Below, piece by piece: positions 26,301 through 41,300 of a stretch of DNA of 64,000 nucleotides. Every line of letters starts with the position of its first letter. Position 1 is the first letter of the stretch. Both the position numbers and the translations under genes were made by a program. This stretch comes from Cardiocondyla obscurior (taxonomy: Eukaryota; Arthropoda; Insecta; Hymenoptera; Formicidae), in the NCBI RefSeq assembly GCF_019399895.1, contig NC_091868.1, positions 482,499 to 546,498 of the forward strand, in the 5' to 3' direction. The notes below the pieces were generated by a model. It saw only the letters and a list, made by a program, of their open reading frames with translations. It did no database searches and was not told where the DNA came from.

Positions 26301-29300
26301 ACGGGACCCAGGGTCGGCGCCAAAAAGTGTCGGAAGTTGGCCGACGGGGTTAAGAAGCCGCGACGGATTTACGGACGCTGTCCTCTTCAGATTCTACAAA
26401 GAGGACACATAGATTTTTCCCAACGTCTTCGGGGCGAATGGCCGCGGGCTCTCTGAATTTTCGCGAATGAGGTGAAGATCGTTTCATTATGGAGTAACGC
26501 TTTTTTTATTTTTTTTTTGCGCCGTGAAACATATTCGTGAATTTATATTCGTGAAAAAAAAATTACTCTTGTTTTTTTGTCATTTATTGCACCTCGCTGG
26601 TTCGTCTTTAAATCGGAAGAATTATATTACTTTCCAATGATAAATTTAAATTTCTAAAATTTCTTACTGCAAAATTCTCAGACGTTATTTTCATAAACAT
26701 TTAAATATATTTTTTTTTAACTATAGTTTATACGGCATAGACAACCGAATAGTGACGTCGCGCGCGCACATTTTCTTTTTCACACGCTCACACATACTAC
26801 GACGGCGGAGTGGCCCCCGGGTCCGAGTTCCGATCCAATTAGATTTTTAATAAAAGTTTACCCGTCCCGTCGCGAGTCACGTACTGGTACGTCCCTACGG
26901 GCTGAGAAAAAGATTAACTGGTTCCCGGAGTAACCAACCTTTTGACACCGGCCATCGACCGAATGTCTTTCCCATTGGATTAGCCGGGTTAAAAGGCTCT
27001 TCTCGCGGCCCTCAACTGCATCGCAATACGAAGTTATCGCTCCGCACCGGTCTGTATTATCGCACAATAATTTCGTCGTGCAGGCAATATTCTGTCGATA
27101 TATTACTTTGACACTTGGAATGTCGCGACAAAATACCTCATCTTAGCTCCGAAGTTGATTTCGTTTTTAGATAAAATCAAATTTCGACTTGAACCTCCGG
27201 GCCTTTGGCTTCGCCCGATGGGTATCGAGTGTCCCTCGATAATGAAAATAATTGTACAGTTTCGACGGAGTACACCGGGCCAATGAAATTGTTGTAACTC
27301 TATCCGTTTAATTTCATAATTATGCGCACTGGTAGTATCTCGATTAATTAGCGTTCAATCATAATTAACGGCAACTGCACGGCGAGTCGTCAACGAACCG
27401 GCAACGATACGATTTCGTTCGGTCGCCGATGATCGCGTATTGTTATACTATTTATCAAAATCGCGATAACGCTGACTGGATCACGTCCAGTTAAATGATC
27501 GAGCAATTACCGCCGAGCTGCCATTTAATCGGGAGCTTTACTCCACGTGCGATTCGGTTCACAAATGCATCTCAATTGCGTACGAAGCTGGGGGAAGAAA
27601 TAAACTTTGAATATCAAATTTTAAATATCGATTCTATTTGTAAAAAAAAAAAAAGAAAAAAAAAGGAAAAAAAAGAAAAATTATACCGAGATATAAATTT
27701 TTCTGGTTCACTCGACTTTTGTCATTTAACTAACCGCGATCTCAGCTACTCTTTCGACCGCGATAAACGCGCCATTGCATCCGCATTCTCTATTTCTTCT
27801 TCTTCGCTGAAGATTCGACCACCCGCGGCTCGGTAGCCACCATGTGCCGGGGTGCATAGGCGCTGCCAATGGTGCGGCAATCTTTATCGGCGATTCGTTC
27901 GCCAGAGACAGCCGGTGTGCGGTGCTCTTCTCCAAATAAGTATTTCCAGTTCGAAGATTGGGCGGGACACTTGGCAACGGTCGACGATGCATAAAGATCG
28001 AGTACCGCGCCGATTCTACTCTAAATTATCATGTGCCGAGACATAAGATCTACGTGTATGCCAACCGAATGCACACTGGGTGTCTTTGAGCTCTCATTTA
28101 TTTGTTTCTTTCTAAGTATTTTCCAATTTGTATATATTAAATATAGTACAAAGATTTAATATAAAAATAATTAAGAAATCAAATAGCATCAAAATAACAA
28201 TTCTAATAAATAAAATGGATGAGACATCGCTTTTTAAAATATCTTTGCTAAGACAATTTTTAAAAATAGCACGCACTACAATTATTAATTTATAAATATA
28301 AAAATATAATACGCTCATCATTTCTCTAAATATATAAATTTAAAATCTCTTCTCACGATTCAAAATACGTGATCGCTTTGTCGGCATTTGATTGACGTCG
28401 GACACCCGGTACACTCATGCACGCATATATATATATATAAAACCGATCTCGTTCCCCCGAGCCTTCTCCTTCGTCGGGTGCTAGACGGCGGTCGGGAAAA
28501 TCCAATCGCTTCCCGGCGATATACGTCTTTGTAACTCGATAAGTCGCCCGGGTAATGCGACCGAGGGAACGGGCTGGGAAAAATTTCGTCGCGGGGGTGG
28601 CGGTCCTCACGGTATTATGTGGGACGAGATCAAAATCCGAAAATATATATCTTCTAACGTCGCGGAGACATTCTGCCCGCACCCCTGTGCGTTTAAACGA
28701 CCGACGTCGTCTTGAGAAAGTCGGCGCGGATTTCGCGTTCAAGAAGGGAGAATAATCAAACTTCATAGATTCAATGCCCGTGCATCAAAGTTGCGCCCGT
28801 CGTTCGGAAAATGTTTCGTCGATAATAAATGCGGGAAAAAAAAATTAATGCGATTGTTGTAAATAACGGGTTGACGTGACGGCAAATCCAATGATTTTTC
28901 TGCACTATTTTTCATAATTGTCCTCGTTCTATCTTTTTTTTAATAAATACTTATATTTAATCATTATATAAATGATTAAAAAACGAATATATTTTATAAT
29001 TGCACGTTATTATGAAATAAAATGTACGGTTTAGAATTTGAAGAAAGGCCACATTACGCATTAATAATTAGAGCATGAACACGTTAATTATCTGTTTTTA
29101 CGCTGAGAATCCCTTGTGATGGAAATTATTTCTCGAATACTCACACAATTTGTACAACGCTAATACTTTGTAATCCGCTCCGGAATCACCAAATTTAGCC
29201 CGCAACGTTTTTCTACCTCCCTCCCCTATGCACGAGTTCTATCGTCGGTCGTATCTCCGTATTTCCCGTATTAATTTGCTCGTAGCACGGTAATCACGCA

Positions 29301-32300
29301 AACGTACTCGCCATTTCGATGCCGGGCTAGATAACGTGGTTTCGCTCTCGCACGTAATCGAACGGATAAATCCACAAGTAAAATGAACCTAATCTCTCGC
29401 AGCTCGCGCAATTCTCTTCGTACGACGTGCATACGTCCGCTATAATAATTCGGAAGTAAATCTGTAAGGAAACTAGCGAAGCTTAACCTTCGATTCTTTC
29501 AAGTTATCCATCAAGAAATTTAACAATGTATAAAAATAATTTAAATTATAAAAATACCATTAAATAATGAGCTATTGAACGGTAATTTAAAAAATGTATA
29601 CGACGTATTAAAAAATTACACGATTAAAAAAAAAAAAAAAAAACTACATTTATTAATATATAAGAGTTAACATCCCCTTCTTTTCTCGTTTTGCGCTAGT
29701 GATCCGTGGATCAAACCCGCGTAATCTTTTATCAAAGGCGCGGTGCGAAGCGAAAAGCGAAAAATGTGATCCCGATACAGAGCCGGAAATGAATATGCCT
29801 TTAAAGGATGAAATCCGCGCAATCTTCGACAAGGAACCGAAAAAAGAAAAAATAGAGAAAAAGGAACAGAGGATGAATATTCCAAAGATAAAATCCGCGT
29901 GATCTTTTCGCCGAAATAAAGGAAGAAAGCGAGCTACCGCACAAAGGGAAAATGAATGTCCTTTGAAGCTGTTCGTGCGAACACGGCGAACGTATTTGAC
30001 AGCAGATCGTATTGCGCGTTATATCGAATGTGTTCAATGTGACCATCCGATAATTATATCATCTAGTTTTAGACTAAAAGAATTAAATCTGAAGTTCAAA
30101 ATTAACTACATAACACCCTATTTCTATATACTAAAACGCGAAGCGTGAGCATGCTTTCTTCTGGTAATTAATAAAAAAAAAAAAAAAGAAGGGTACTAAA
30201 CATTCTTTGTCCTCAATTAAGTAAGTCAGCCCTTTACTACAAATATATTTTTTACATTAAAAATATCTGAACTCATTAACAAGTCTCAAATTAAAATGCT
30301 TAATAAATAAAATGCTGTTAATCCTAAAAATAATGATGCGTTTTTTATGAAACGTCATCTTTACCGTTTACTTCGTAATTTTAGTGTTTCTCGTTAAATG
30401 GCACGTAATAGATATTATAGTCCTTTAATGACTGAAGGATCGTAAATCAGTTAAAATGCCTCCGGATGTAACTCGCGCGAACACTGCCATCCGACATAAA
30501 ATTACCGGTACAATTCGAAAGGGGAAGAGAGGGAGTACGTGTACGGGAGAAATAAGGGGATGTTACCACCGATGTGCAGCTTGTTCGGAACCCGCGTTCG
30601 GCACCGTAATAACGGGGTTACCGAATTACGGGCGTAGCGGCTGTAGTATGGAATTTCGTCAGGAGAGACCGTGCGAAATCATTTCGATCAGGCAATTACG
30701 CCGCACAATGTCCGCTAAACAACCGCGAGTGCGCTATTATTTGCGAGGGCGCGCGCTCTGTTCGTCGCACACCACAAACTTTGCAAGGCATTTCGTCCGC
30801 AAACTGTGCAATATTGCCGTACAAACGCACGGTCGCGATTATACGCCGAAAAGCTGAATAGGCTAACGCAAGTTTTCTAAAACTCGAATGATGGTAAAAA
30901 AAATTTTTTTACTTCACGACATTTGCGTAGGTATATAAAAATTTATTTCAACGAGAAATATAACGGTAGTACCTGATTTATTATGTTATAATAATAATAA
31001 ATGTCGAACGACAAATTTTCTTTTATCCACGGCACTTTTCAAAATGGAATTACCGTGCTATATTTTCGGCCTTCGATGAATCCGCTTGTTCGAATCAGAA
31101 AATACGAGTAATGGACAAAGGAAATTTAATTACGAAATTTGTTGCATACATATCAGTCGTAATTAATTTTCACACAATTCGCTATCTTCCACCACTTCCT
31201 TTATTAATCTATGCATATTACGACGGCGCGAAAATAGGAGATTGATTGATAATGGATTAAACACACATTGGAGCATATGCGCGCGCGGATTTATCGGCAA
31301 TCCGAAATATTGAAAACGCAGGCATTATCGTGTAAGATTCTTTCGCAGCGTCCCGCAAATATTTTATTGTTCAAAATGGAATAAAGTCAAGCTGCGCGTA
31401 AAAAGAAGAGCACCGTCGACTCTCGGGATCGACGGATGCGGCGCGTTTTTCGATGCGTGTCACGAATTTATATACCGGCGTGCCCTAAACGCGCATCCCC
31501 GCGGTATTGCACGCACGGTGGCCCGGTGCCTTTACGGGATATTATTCGGTCGCGTGTGCAATAAAATTTCTATGGTATCCTAAAAATAAAAAAGAATAAA
31601 AAAAATACCGATTTCACTGGCGACGGCTCTATAGAGAAGATCCTTGATGTTCCATGCATGACGCGCGCGCCTCGCGCCGCGATGAAGCTCGCAAGTTTTA
31701 CATACGAAGCGACAACCGCCGCTGTCACCGTCATCGTCCCGACCTTTCATACGAAGGAAAGAATTAATTATCGCGAGACACGGATGCTCGCGAGTATACG
31801 ATGTGGACGTGCAATTTACAAACGTGACTGAAGGGACGGCGGGGCGCGGCCGCAAATTTCTAAAGCGCCCGGCGACCGCGAAGACTTTGTTACGACCTAT
31901 GGCACAATAAAAGTAACTAATGAATTCATTTAGTTGAAAAATGCAAAATTACGGCGCTTGAAGTAAAAATTTTTATCAAACATTTGCAAAACTGCTTTTC
32001 CCGGCCGCGACTGCGCATAAATTCGTACTCGCAATATTTAGCGAAAGAATATTTTCCCGCTTGTATTTCTCTTGATCACTTTCGAAATTGATTTCGCACT
32101 CTTTAATCAGAGCTTTAATATTTCAATGAGTTTTTTTCTTTTTTAACACAATTTTTGTCTTATACCGGCAAATTTAGGAGCGAGAAACGATTAAACAACA
32201 TTCACCGCGCGGCAAAATAACGCGAAATGCATTTAGGATTAAATAACAAAGTACACGGGGCGCAGGTGTCTGGCGTACAGGAAATTCCCTATCGGAGTTG

Positions 32301-35300
32301 TGTGCGCGTTACACACGTATGTGTCTATTGTTGCGCATCGGAATAGCGTGTACTTGTAATATAAAATTATTTAAACAATGCAGCGTCGCATCGGCAATGT
32401 TGTCTCTTTGCCGCTACCGCCGGGCGGACCGATATAATTACGGACACACACGATCGAGCGAGCATTCGATATTCCAACAAATTCGTGAAACAGACGTGAA
32501 TACAAATCGGCGGACGGCGGTGGCCGACAAAAATAAACATATCGCATAAAATAATAGGACACCGGCCGGCGTAGCGCGGCATTAATAACGCGAGGTTACC
32601 CGGCAAACGTGCCTGCGATCACCGTTAAATCGCTCGTATTTGGTCGTTCTTACTTGGGCCACGTACGTACAATCGAATTTTGTCGTTAGGCTGCGTGATT
32701 AAGTAAAATAAAAAAGTAATTGCAAAGACGACGTATACGTTGAACGCGTTAAACCGCTTGGACGGCCAAGGGCGGTATACTCTGATGGTTTCGCAAAGCG
32801 AAATGTACCAGCTTCTACGCGAAAATTTGTTGCTTCGTTGTGAAGTTCCTTCAGTCGCGTATTTTTAATTGAGCCCGATAAATTAACGATACTAATAACG
32901 AGAGGCAATAGGGAAATTAGTGATATAACTATCGTAATGGTCAGACACTGATTGGTTACCGATTAAATAAATCCGACTAATAACGTAATCCTCAATAACG
33001 TGTATTTTAGTGTAATATAATGGATTATTACTAAACGCGTATATACATTGCAATCGAAGTTATATATAATAATTATGATGCGCAATTATCATTTCCATAA
33101 TGTTATCTGCGCACATCGTCGCTTTTATCTACACGCGACAATTATCTGATGTTTGTCTGGGAATGCATTGTCTCGTGTCTCGACTTTATCGATGCTACTA
33201 TTTAAAAAGGGAAAAAAAAAAAGGAAGAAATACCACGCGAGGGAGGATCGCGATGGCGATTCAGACACGAGGACGACGAATTGTCAGTCCCAGCTATTAC
33301 GAGTAAAATAATGAGCGATACGAAATACCTTCTCTCTCGGCTCTCTTCCGGTATTTCTTTCTTTCTCTCTTTTTGCCGTTAAAAAGACCACGGCTGCAAG
33401 CACGTCGTTTTAACGTCGCGTGAGTCGCCCCAATTGTCGAACGCAACAACGTTACATGCATGAGTAATGTAAAATTGTCGAGCGATTTGAAAGCGCCGCT
33501 TTCTCTCTCTCTTTTTCTCTCTTTCTCTGTCTCTCTTTCTTCCTTTCTCGTTTCCGCAAGCCACCTTAATTGCCGCCCCGGTGTTGATTTACGAGCGCGC
33601 TGTCTCTCCCGGCCCGACAAGTAGGCAACCCTTACTTTCGATAATATCAGAATATCGGTACGGCATCGATGCAGCACGTGAACTTTTAGTTTCACGATTT
33701 CCCTTGATCCTTAGAAGCAATGCTGCGTAAATAACGTTGTAATACGCCGCGTTTATAATTAATATACTTGATGACTTTTATCTGTGACGACAAAATATTA
33801 TATTTAAATAATTCGGAATATAATCTGATAATTTTTCCGTTTACATTAACCTCTTCTGCAATATTAATATATTTTGTAGGATTAATACTTATTAGTATTT
33901 GTTAGTGGACAGTTGTCAATATCTAACTCGAAATTTTGATCGGACGTGAAAGTAATAGGATAAGCTGGATTTTAGCGCGCGCGTTCTCGTGTTCACAAAC
34001 GATTGCGTCATGCGTGTAAATAGGTGATTTGTATCGCGTGTACATGATTTATGTGCCTGGGGCACGAATAAGCATTTTCAGCTTCTCGATGTCTGTTCGT
34101 CGGATTCTCTCGTAAAAAAAAAAAAATAAAATAAAAAATTTTGGTAAATTACTTATCGAGAAAAAAAAACTGTCAGACGTGTAAAAATAAAAAAAAATTA
34201 TTTTTAACGAGTAAATATCGAATTAACTTTAATAACGTTAACAAAATTTCATGTACAATTATATTTAATTGCGATATATTCGAAATTTATTAGTTGCGTC
34301 AAATAATATTAGTCCGAAGGAATTAAATTACATATAATATCCAAGATACCATCGGTTATTCGTCTGAGATGCTTCGAGGATGCTTTCTATGCGGTGCACG
34401 CGAAAATCTTAGATAGAATCGATCAAAAGGCAGTTGCCGGAGCACAACGTTGCTATGAGACTTCCGAAGATAACGTCTGCGCGTTTCTACAAGTGATAAA
34501 TATAATCAGCACGATCTTAAGACCGTATTACAGTAATACGCTCTCGAGTACGGTTTACGACTTCTCGAAAGAGCCGTGACCCGTGCCAACGCCATATAAC
34601 TCTAAGGTAGTCCTTTGCCCTTTACGTCCCATTCTCCTAACTTTCGCTGGCCCCCGCAAATACGGGAACGCAAAGTGGCCGTTCAATCCCCGAAGATCAC
34701 TGCGTACGATTGCGCCTGCAAGCCAAACTTGGACTTACAGCTCTCCGGTACTACATGCCGGAGATGTATAATATTTGTGTTGACATGATTCCGGACTCGC
34801 GAAGAAGATTCGCAAATTCACAACCTAAGTTTGCCAAATGACACTCCTCGAATGATTTTGAATATAAACGACGTTGAGTAAAGTTGTGAAAAATTCTCGC
34901 TCGGGCTATCGCGAAAAATCACGAAGAAAGATTCGCAAACTCATTATTTGCTTGCGAAAAGCTAGCTCGTCTTTGATTGTTAGGAAACTTGGTATAAATT
35001 CCTTATTCGCTTGCAACATTTTAAAAAATTAATTTTTTTTACGTTATACAAAGGTGTGAAATAATTATTTAATCAAATTAACATAACATGTAAATATTTA
35101 TGACGATATTTAAATTCTATTAAGATTCTAATTTGTTTAATTAAGATTACTGTTTTAAAATACATTTTTAGGTAAAATTTTGTTGAATTTTGTATAACAA
35201 TTTTATGCATAAATAGTAGAAGCGGTTTGAAACCTCGGTTCTTTTTAAAAAGACATTTAGTTCAAGAATGATTGAAAGTAGATCGAACCATATTAATATC

Positions 35301-38300
35301 AGATTCATTGAGAAGTTTGTTTTTTCTAGGACACGCGCTACTTTATCAAAACGAAATTTATATGCCAAATTAAAAAACGATCGAAGTCAGTTCAATAAAA
35401 ATCTTTTTTAAATTCTCCTTTCTCTCGGCTGAACCCACCAAATTTCCAAATACTCAAAGACCTGTCTAGGAACTTTCTCTTTCTCGAGTCTTATTTGAAT
35501 TTTAGATTCAGCTGAACTCTCCACCAAATTGGAGCAACAATTCGAACATAATTTTCACGCGGACATAATTTTATTACATTTGGAATAGATAAGAGACGTG
35601 ACAAAAATAAAAGTACATCAATTTTTTTTTTTTCTGGTCCTCCGTCTAACTCATAAATTGCTATTGGAAAAAAATGAACTACGTATAGTAATAACTTACT
35701 TAGCTCAATACAAGCATAACGTACTAGAGAGTTAAACGAGAGTATCGCGTAATAGGAGATCAGTGCTTAACGTCACTTTCTCCCCCCTCTCTCTCTTTCT
35801 CTCTCTTTTTCTCTCTTTCTCTGCTTTTCCCTCCACCGCGAAGTACGAAAGTACTTTGGACCCATAATCAAATTCGACTCCAAACTACCCCCATTCACGG
35901 GGGTAGACCTCGCGCGATAACTCGCAGGCGTTACTTAAGCGCACTGTGCCGGGTGTGCTCCCGCGCGCATGAGCTCGCTCCTGCACACACTCGCATACGT
36001 CAGGCTTATATAATCTAACACGCACGCACGTACGGAACATCGACACACGCACGCACACCGCAAAAGCCGAGAGGGTAGTACGTACTTACGAGCACAAGCT
36101 GGCACGTAAGAGCGGCGGCAGTCAAAGTTTCGGCAGTTTGTAAGGAGGTAAGGCAGCACCCTTCGCCCTTCTTTACCCTCTCCTTTCTACCGTGTCCACC
36201 CATCCCTCAGACTCTCTGCGCTTCTTCTTCGGTTACGGCTCAGGGATAACGTAGTGCGGTTCCGTCGCCAAGTTAGCCCGACGTCTCTAACTCTCTCTTT
36301 CCGCTCGTCCACCCCTCGCCGCCCGCCCAGACATCTCTCTCGTGCTCCATTTCCCCTATCCCGCGTTACCGGCCTCACCTTGTCTACTTTATTGCCATGT
36401 TGTTCTCGTCCTTACTCTTTCTCGCGAGCGAGTAACCCTTTCGACTACTTCCACTTCCGACGATCCGCCATTCCCGCGCGATCTCCCTTTTCTTTCTCGT
36501 CTCCTCGCGCCGCATTTCTACCGTTGCTCACTCACGGCTCTTCCGGCCGGATTTATTCGAGAGGCAAAATGTGCTGGGAACTCTTATTTTTTGCGGAGAA
36601 GGCCAAGAGCGTAGGAGAAAAAGAGAGAAGGAAGGTGACTCTTTTTCTTAAAGGCAGAAACGAGAATTGTGCGGGTCCTATGAGTGCTTCGGCGCACCTG
36701 CTCGCCTGTAAGGGATGTAATGGTCGACGAAGGTGGACGAAGAAGTTGGACGAAAAAAAAAAAAAAAAAAAAAAAAATGAGGAGAACTACTCTGTGGAAA
36801 ACGAGAAAGTGCGGCGTCGCGTAACAGCCCGATGGCCAAGAAGATGGCCAGACGAAATAATTGGATACACTCGGTATCGTTAATTTATTTCTGCAAAATA
36901 ACTCCTCTCGCGCTGCAGTTTACAATCCTTCGGTGATAATACCCTCCGCTTTTATCTCTGAAACTTGACGATTTTTTTTTTTTTTAACGCATGGTAGCTA
37001 ATTGTATTACGCGGCATTGATTATCCCAGATTCTACTTCTCGAGTTCCATCGTTTGTTTACGGGTCTTTTTCTCGACAACTTTTATACGTACATAAACAT
37101 ATATTTAACATAAATGCATAAAAAAAATTTTTTTTAAACCCCACTTTCAAATAATTCTGTGGCAACTTTTGAATATACATCGATTAAAAAGCCGCGTGGT
37201 TCATTAGCGTCACGAATGTTTACGATTTCTGCCGCATATCTAATTAATTTCGACGATTCTTCGCGCAAATTGTTTGCATATTTTAAACAAAATCAAGAGA
37301 AAATCGCTTCCCGTCAATTTATCCACGCTCATTATTGCGACGGTTCGACGCAACTATTTTATAAGTTAGTGGAAAATGTAAATGTTTCAATCTGTGAGTT
37401 ACACTCTCTCGCCAAACATTTGCTTTTTCCCAAACGTTCTACATTAATTAATTCCTTTCATTATCGGCAACGCGTGCAGTCTATTATTTTAACCGTTACT
37501 CGAAGTGAACATCATTGTAATACAAAATTGCAACATTAAATCAATCCCAGTTAGGTTTTCCACAGAGCAATCTCCATTTTCAATCGCATTCTCATTCATA
37601 TTTGTTTCATCGTGTGCTTCACATTGCGATTTAGAGATCTCGTGAAACAATGACGCCTCGTTTCTTTATGCTAGTCGTTTCTTACATTTAATCGTAAATA
37701 AAAACTTATTTCCAAATTTAACGTTGCATTGAAATCAATTTTGATTTCTTGAGCAATTTAGTTTTACTTTCGTTTATGAAATCTATTGAATCGGGTTCAC
37801 TGACCGCCGCGGTAGTGTGAGTGCGTGCGTGTGTTTACATCGGCCGGCAGTCTTCTCGTTCCGAGCTCGCAAGGTGGAGGACGCGCGGGCGGCGGACGGC
37901 AAGAACCGGTTTGCCCTGCAATTTCGGCAGTCTAGCATGCGTTAGATAGGTCAGGACGCGTAGTAGGATAGTCGGGGCAAAAATTATTTAGATATCTATT
38001 TAGATACATGGACAGTCCGCGCTAGAAAGATTTTGTTTCTTTTTTTTTTTTAATGACAAATTAATTTTTTGAAGATAGGAAATATATTTAATCTGCGCGA
38101 TCTAAACCACCAGCTGCAAAATCAGATCAGCTAGATAAGTTTCCGCTCGGGTAACTTTTTTATTGACGGTAAAAATAAAAGACAATGACGATTAGTAAAA
38201 GACGGATCGCATATCGCAGTTTCAGTCGCTTTGTATTCGTAAATCTGCGATATGTATTAACACGTTATGGATCCGTATGACCTGTGTATGTATGCGATGA

Positions 38301-41300
38301 TACGACATCATTGGCGAAATGATGTTAGCAGCGCTTTCAAACTGTCCAATAATTCGGCAGCATTCTCTCCGCTCACATAATATCGCATTCGAATAATCGT
38401 ACCGTATTTTCTAAAACAATGCAGACTCGCCATAGTGCGTACAATGGCATGACGCACATCTGATCCATTTCAATAATCATACTCGTATTGTCGGTATGTG
38501 GAATATTGAATGCACATCCAGTTAGAGAATCTACACAACTAGAATGGTAATCCGTATTACTCTTTTATTAACTAATAGTTATTTTATATATATATATATA
38601 TAAAGCAGTACTTAATTATTTTCATTAATCTAACGATCGACTAAAAGAAGAATAATTTATTTGAGAAAAAAATTTTTTTACGCTTGGCTACAATTACGTA
38701 ATTACAATTAAATCCGGTTTAGACACTTGCTGAATTAAAAAAATTGGATTCAAGATAACCAACCAAATACAATTCTGTAATTAAACATTGACGTAATTTT
38801 TTTAATTTTATCAAGTTAACGAATGTAGCATTATAATTAATTCTCGTGTTTATTTCGCGCCGGCACTTATTTCGCGAGGTATATTTTATTAAATAAAATT
38901 TTTTTTCTCTCCTCTCGCGAAATCTGTACCGAGAGACATAAGAAGCGAAATATTATAACTTAAAGGATCATCTTCCGGAGACCCAGACGCATCGTGCGTC
39001 CGTGAATAAATTTATGTCTGCGAATGATATTATAATGAAACTAGAATCGCACGTATATCGCCTTGACTTTAGCGAGTCCCCGGTTAGAGGTCCAAGGCGC
39101 TGGCTCGTAAATCCGACGACATCGTGATTACACTGACGTTAAGGAGTGTCGTACGACGCGAAAACGAGTAGTTGGGTGCAACAGTTTCATATCCACTCTG
39201 ATTTATTAAACTGGTTTTATCGCGCCTCGGTTGAAACGCCCGCGTATGCAAACGAACACATTGTCGATTTAACTTTATGCGAAAAATTATTCATTTGCTC
39301 ATTTATACCTGTCGACATGTGGCATATTAGTTACGCGATTTATAGCGATAATAATACAAATTATTATTATTTTATTCTTATTATTATTATTATTAAATTC
39401 TTGAGCAATTTAAATTATGCGCGTAAAACGATAGCTTTAACACATTTATTATTATAGCTCTGCTTAGAGCTGCAGCTCAGAAGTTACAAGAAAGTTTGTA
39501 ATCTCGATATATTTGTCAGGCATAATCAAATTAGTTGACGGTCATTAACAAAAAGGAAAAGTGATTAATTTCTACGTAAACGGATTACGGAGAGGATGAA
39601 AGGAAGTAATCTTCTTATAAACTCATGATTACAATGGCCCATTTCCGTGGTAATTAGCAACTCGCGAATTTTTGCACGATGATGCACATCAGCACCGCCT
39701 CGTTTCGCCGAATTAAACGTACCATATTTTATAACGATTTCGCGGCAAAGTCGCAGGAGTGTCGTAAAAAACGATTGCCATTGGCGAACCGAGATACCGG
39801 AAATGGTAATTGAGCGGATGAGTCGTACGTGCTTATTACTTCTATAATTTTTTGCAATTTACTTTGTTTAACTGACGTCGTGCACGGTTATTCAACAGAC
39901 AAATGGATATACATATGTATTACATGCGATCTAGGTTTTCTCGTACTTAATCGCAGATCTTGAATAAAACAAAAAGATACGCTCGACAGCGAGACAAGAC
40001 TGCGAATAACTTTCGGCCCCCTCGCTTCGTCAATCAAAGTACAACTAGACTCAAGTTTTTGCCGAAGTAAGGATCTCATTAGAGTTTACAGTAGGGGGGT
40101 TCTTTATGCTGTCACTCCCTCTCTAACGCGCCCCAACATTTAACAATGAACTTCTCGCTCAAACGTAAATTTTAATTAAATTGAAAACGTCAAGTAAATT
40201 TACTAATTATTTTCCCGTACATATATAATCAACAATAGTAGGTTTTCCGCGTTTCCTTGCGTTACGCAAGCGAAAAAGTCTAGTACTTTCAACGCGTGGG
40301 TTCGTGAAACCTTTTATTGTTGCCGTTCGAGCTAACATTTCTTTAAACACACTGCATGGGACTGTAATTATAATGCTGTCATTCCTCGGCGCGCTCCTTG
40401 AATACAAATCTCTCTTTAAAGAAGGAAAAACCGTTACCGTAAGTCGAGGCCTCGAAAGAAACCGATGTTAGTGGCGATTACAATGATACCAGTCGTCGTA
40501 GTTAGAGTCACGCACGTGGACGCGCGACGAAATGAAAGTTTTACAGTGGAAAACACTGGCATGCAGCCCTAGGTACCGCTGGTTTAAAATTGTATAAATT
40601 TTCTTGTCGCGTCCGATTTTGTACGTTGCGGCATATTTAGCGGAATGTGTCACGCGGGCTCGAAATATTACACGTTTAAATTTAGAAATGTTGAACGAGA
40701 CATTAAAATAAAATAAAGCAGGGTGAAATCTCGTGCACGAAAATGTCTATTAAATAAAACAAGCAGTTTAATAAAAATGTTTGCCTTCTTTTAAAATTAA
40801 GATACCAGAGGAGGTTAAACGCTTATCGCGCTATAAATAATCACAGGATAATTTAATTAATTTTAAAACCGCGATAATTAAAATATCAGAAGTAATAAAG
40901 AGAGCTCATATCAGTGCCTTTTCTCACCGATAAGCGCTCGTATTTTTTTCTACAATTTTAGAAGCAACGTGTATGTTAAATGTTGTAATATAAACGTTTC
41001 TTATACATTGATTTATTTAATTCAAAAGGGTTAACGTTGCTTTCTTTACATATTAATTCGAGTTATTTAAAAGTTGAAAGACCGTACGGGAAACCTTAGC
41101 CAAAACATAAAATATCGTTGTAAGAGTTCGAAGGAGAAGCCTAGTAAGGTACCTCAAATAACTAAGAAAAGTTTCTTTACCTAAACCAAAAGCAGACACC
41201 GAGCCTTTCAAGCCTCGGCGCGTTCAACATCCCCGTGAGCGTACCACGGGGGATGGTTATAGCTCTCGCGGTTGGCTCGGTAACGCGCGTGCGGTTAACA

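Noticed and set aside
30456..30857. A 133-codon frame with several cysteines
   Set aside because: It has no recognisable motif spacing, splice context or homology by eye. CpG-rich DNA often gives such frames.
36254..36777. Processed retrocopy ending in the A run
   Set aside because: There is no matching coding sequence before the A run and no target-site duplication was visible.
36254..36883. A 209-codon frame, the longest outside the two named genes
   Set aside because: It is built from pyrimidine-rich low-complexity DNA and runs through the 25-base A run as polylysine. There is no domain, and overlapping frames exist on the other strand.
37159..37539. A 126-codon frame just left of repeat P2
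   Set aside because: It does not begin with ATG, is unrecognised, and has no splice or promoter context. It is most likely chance.
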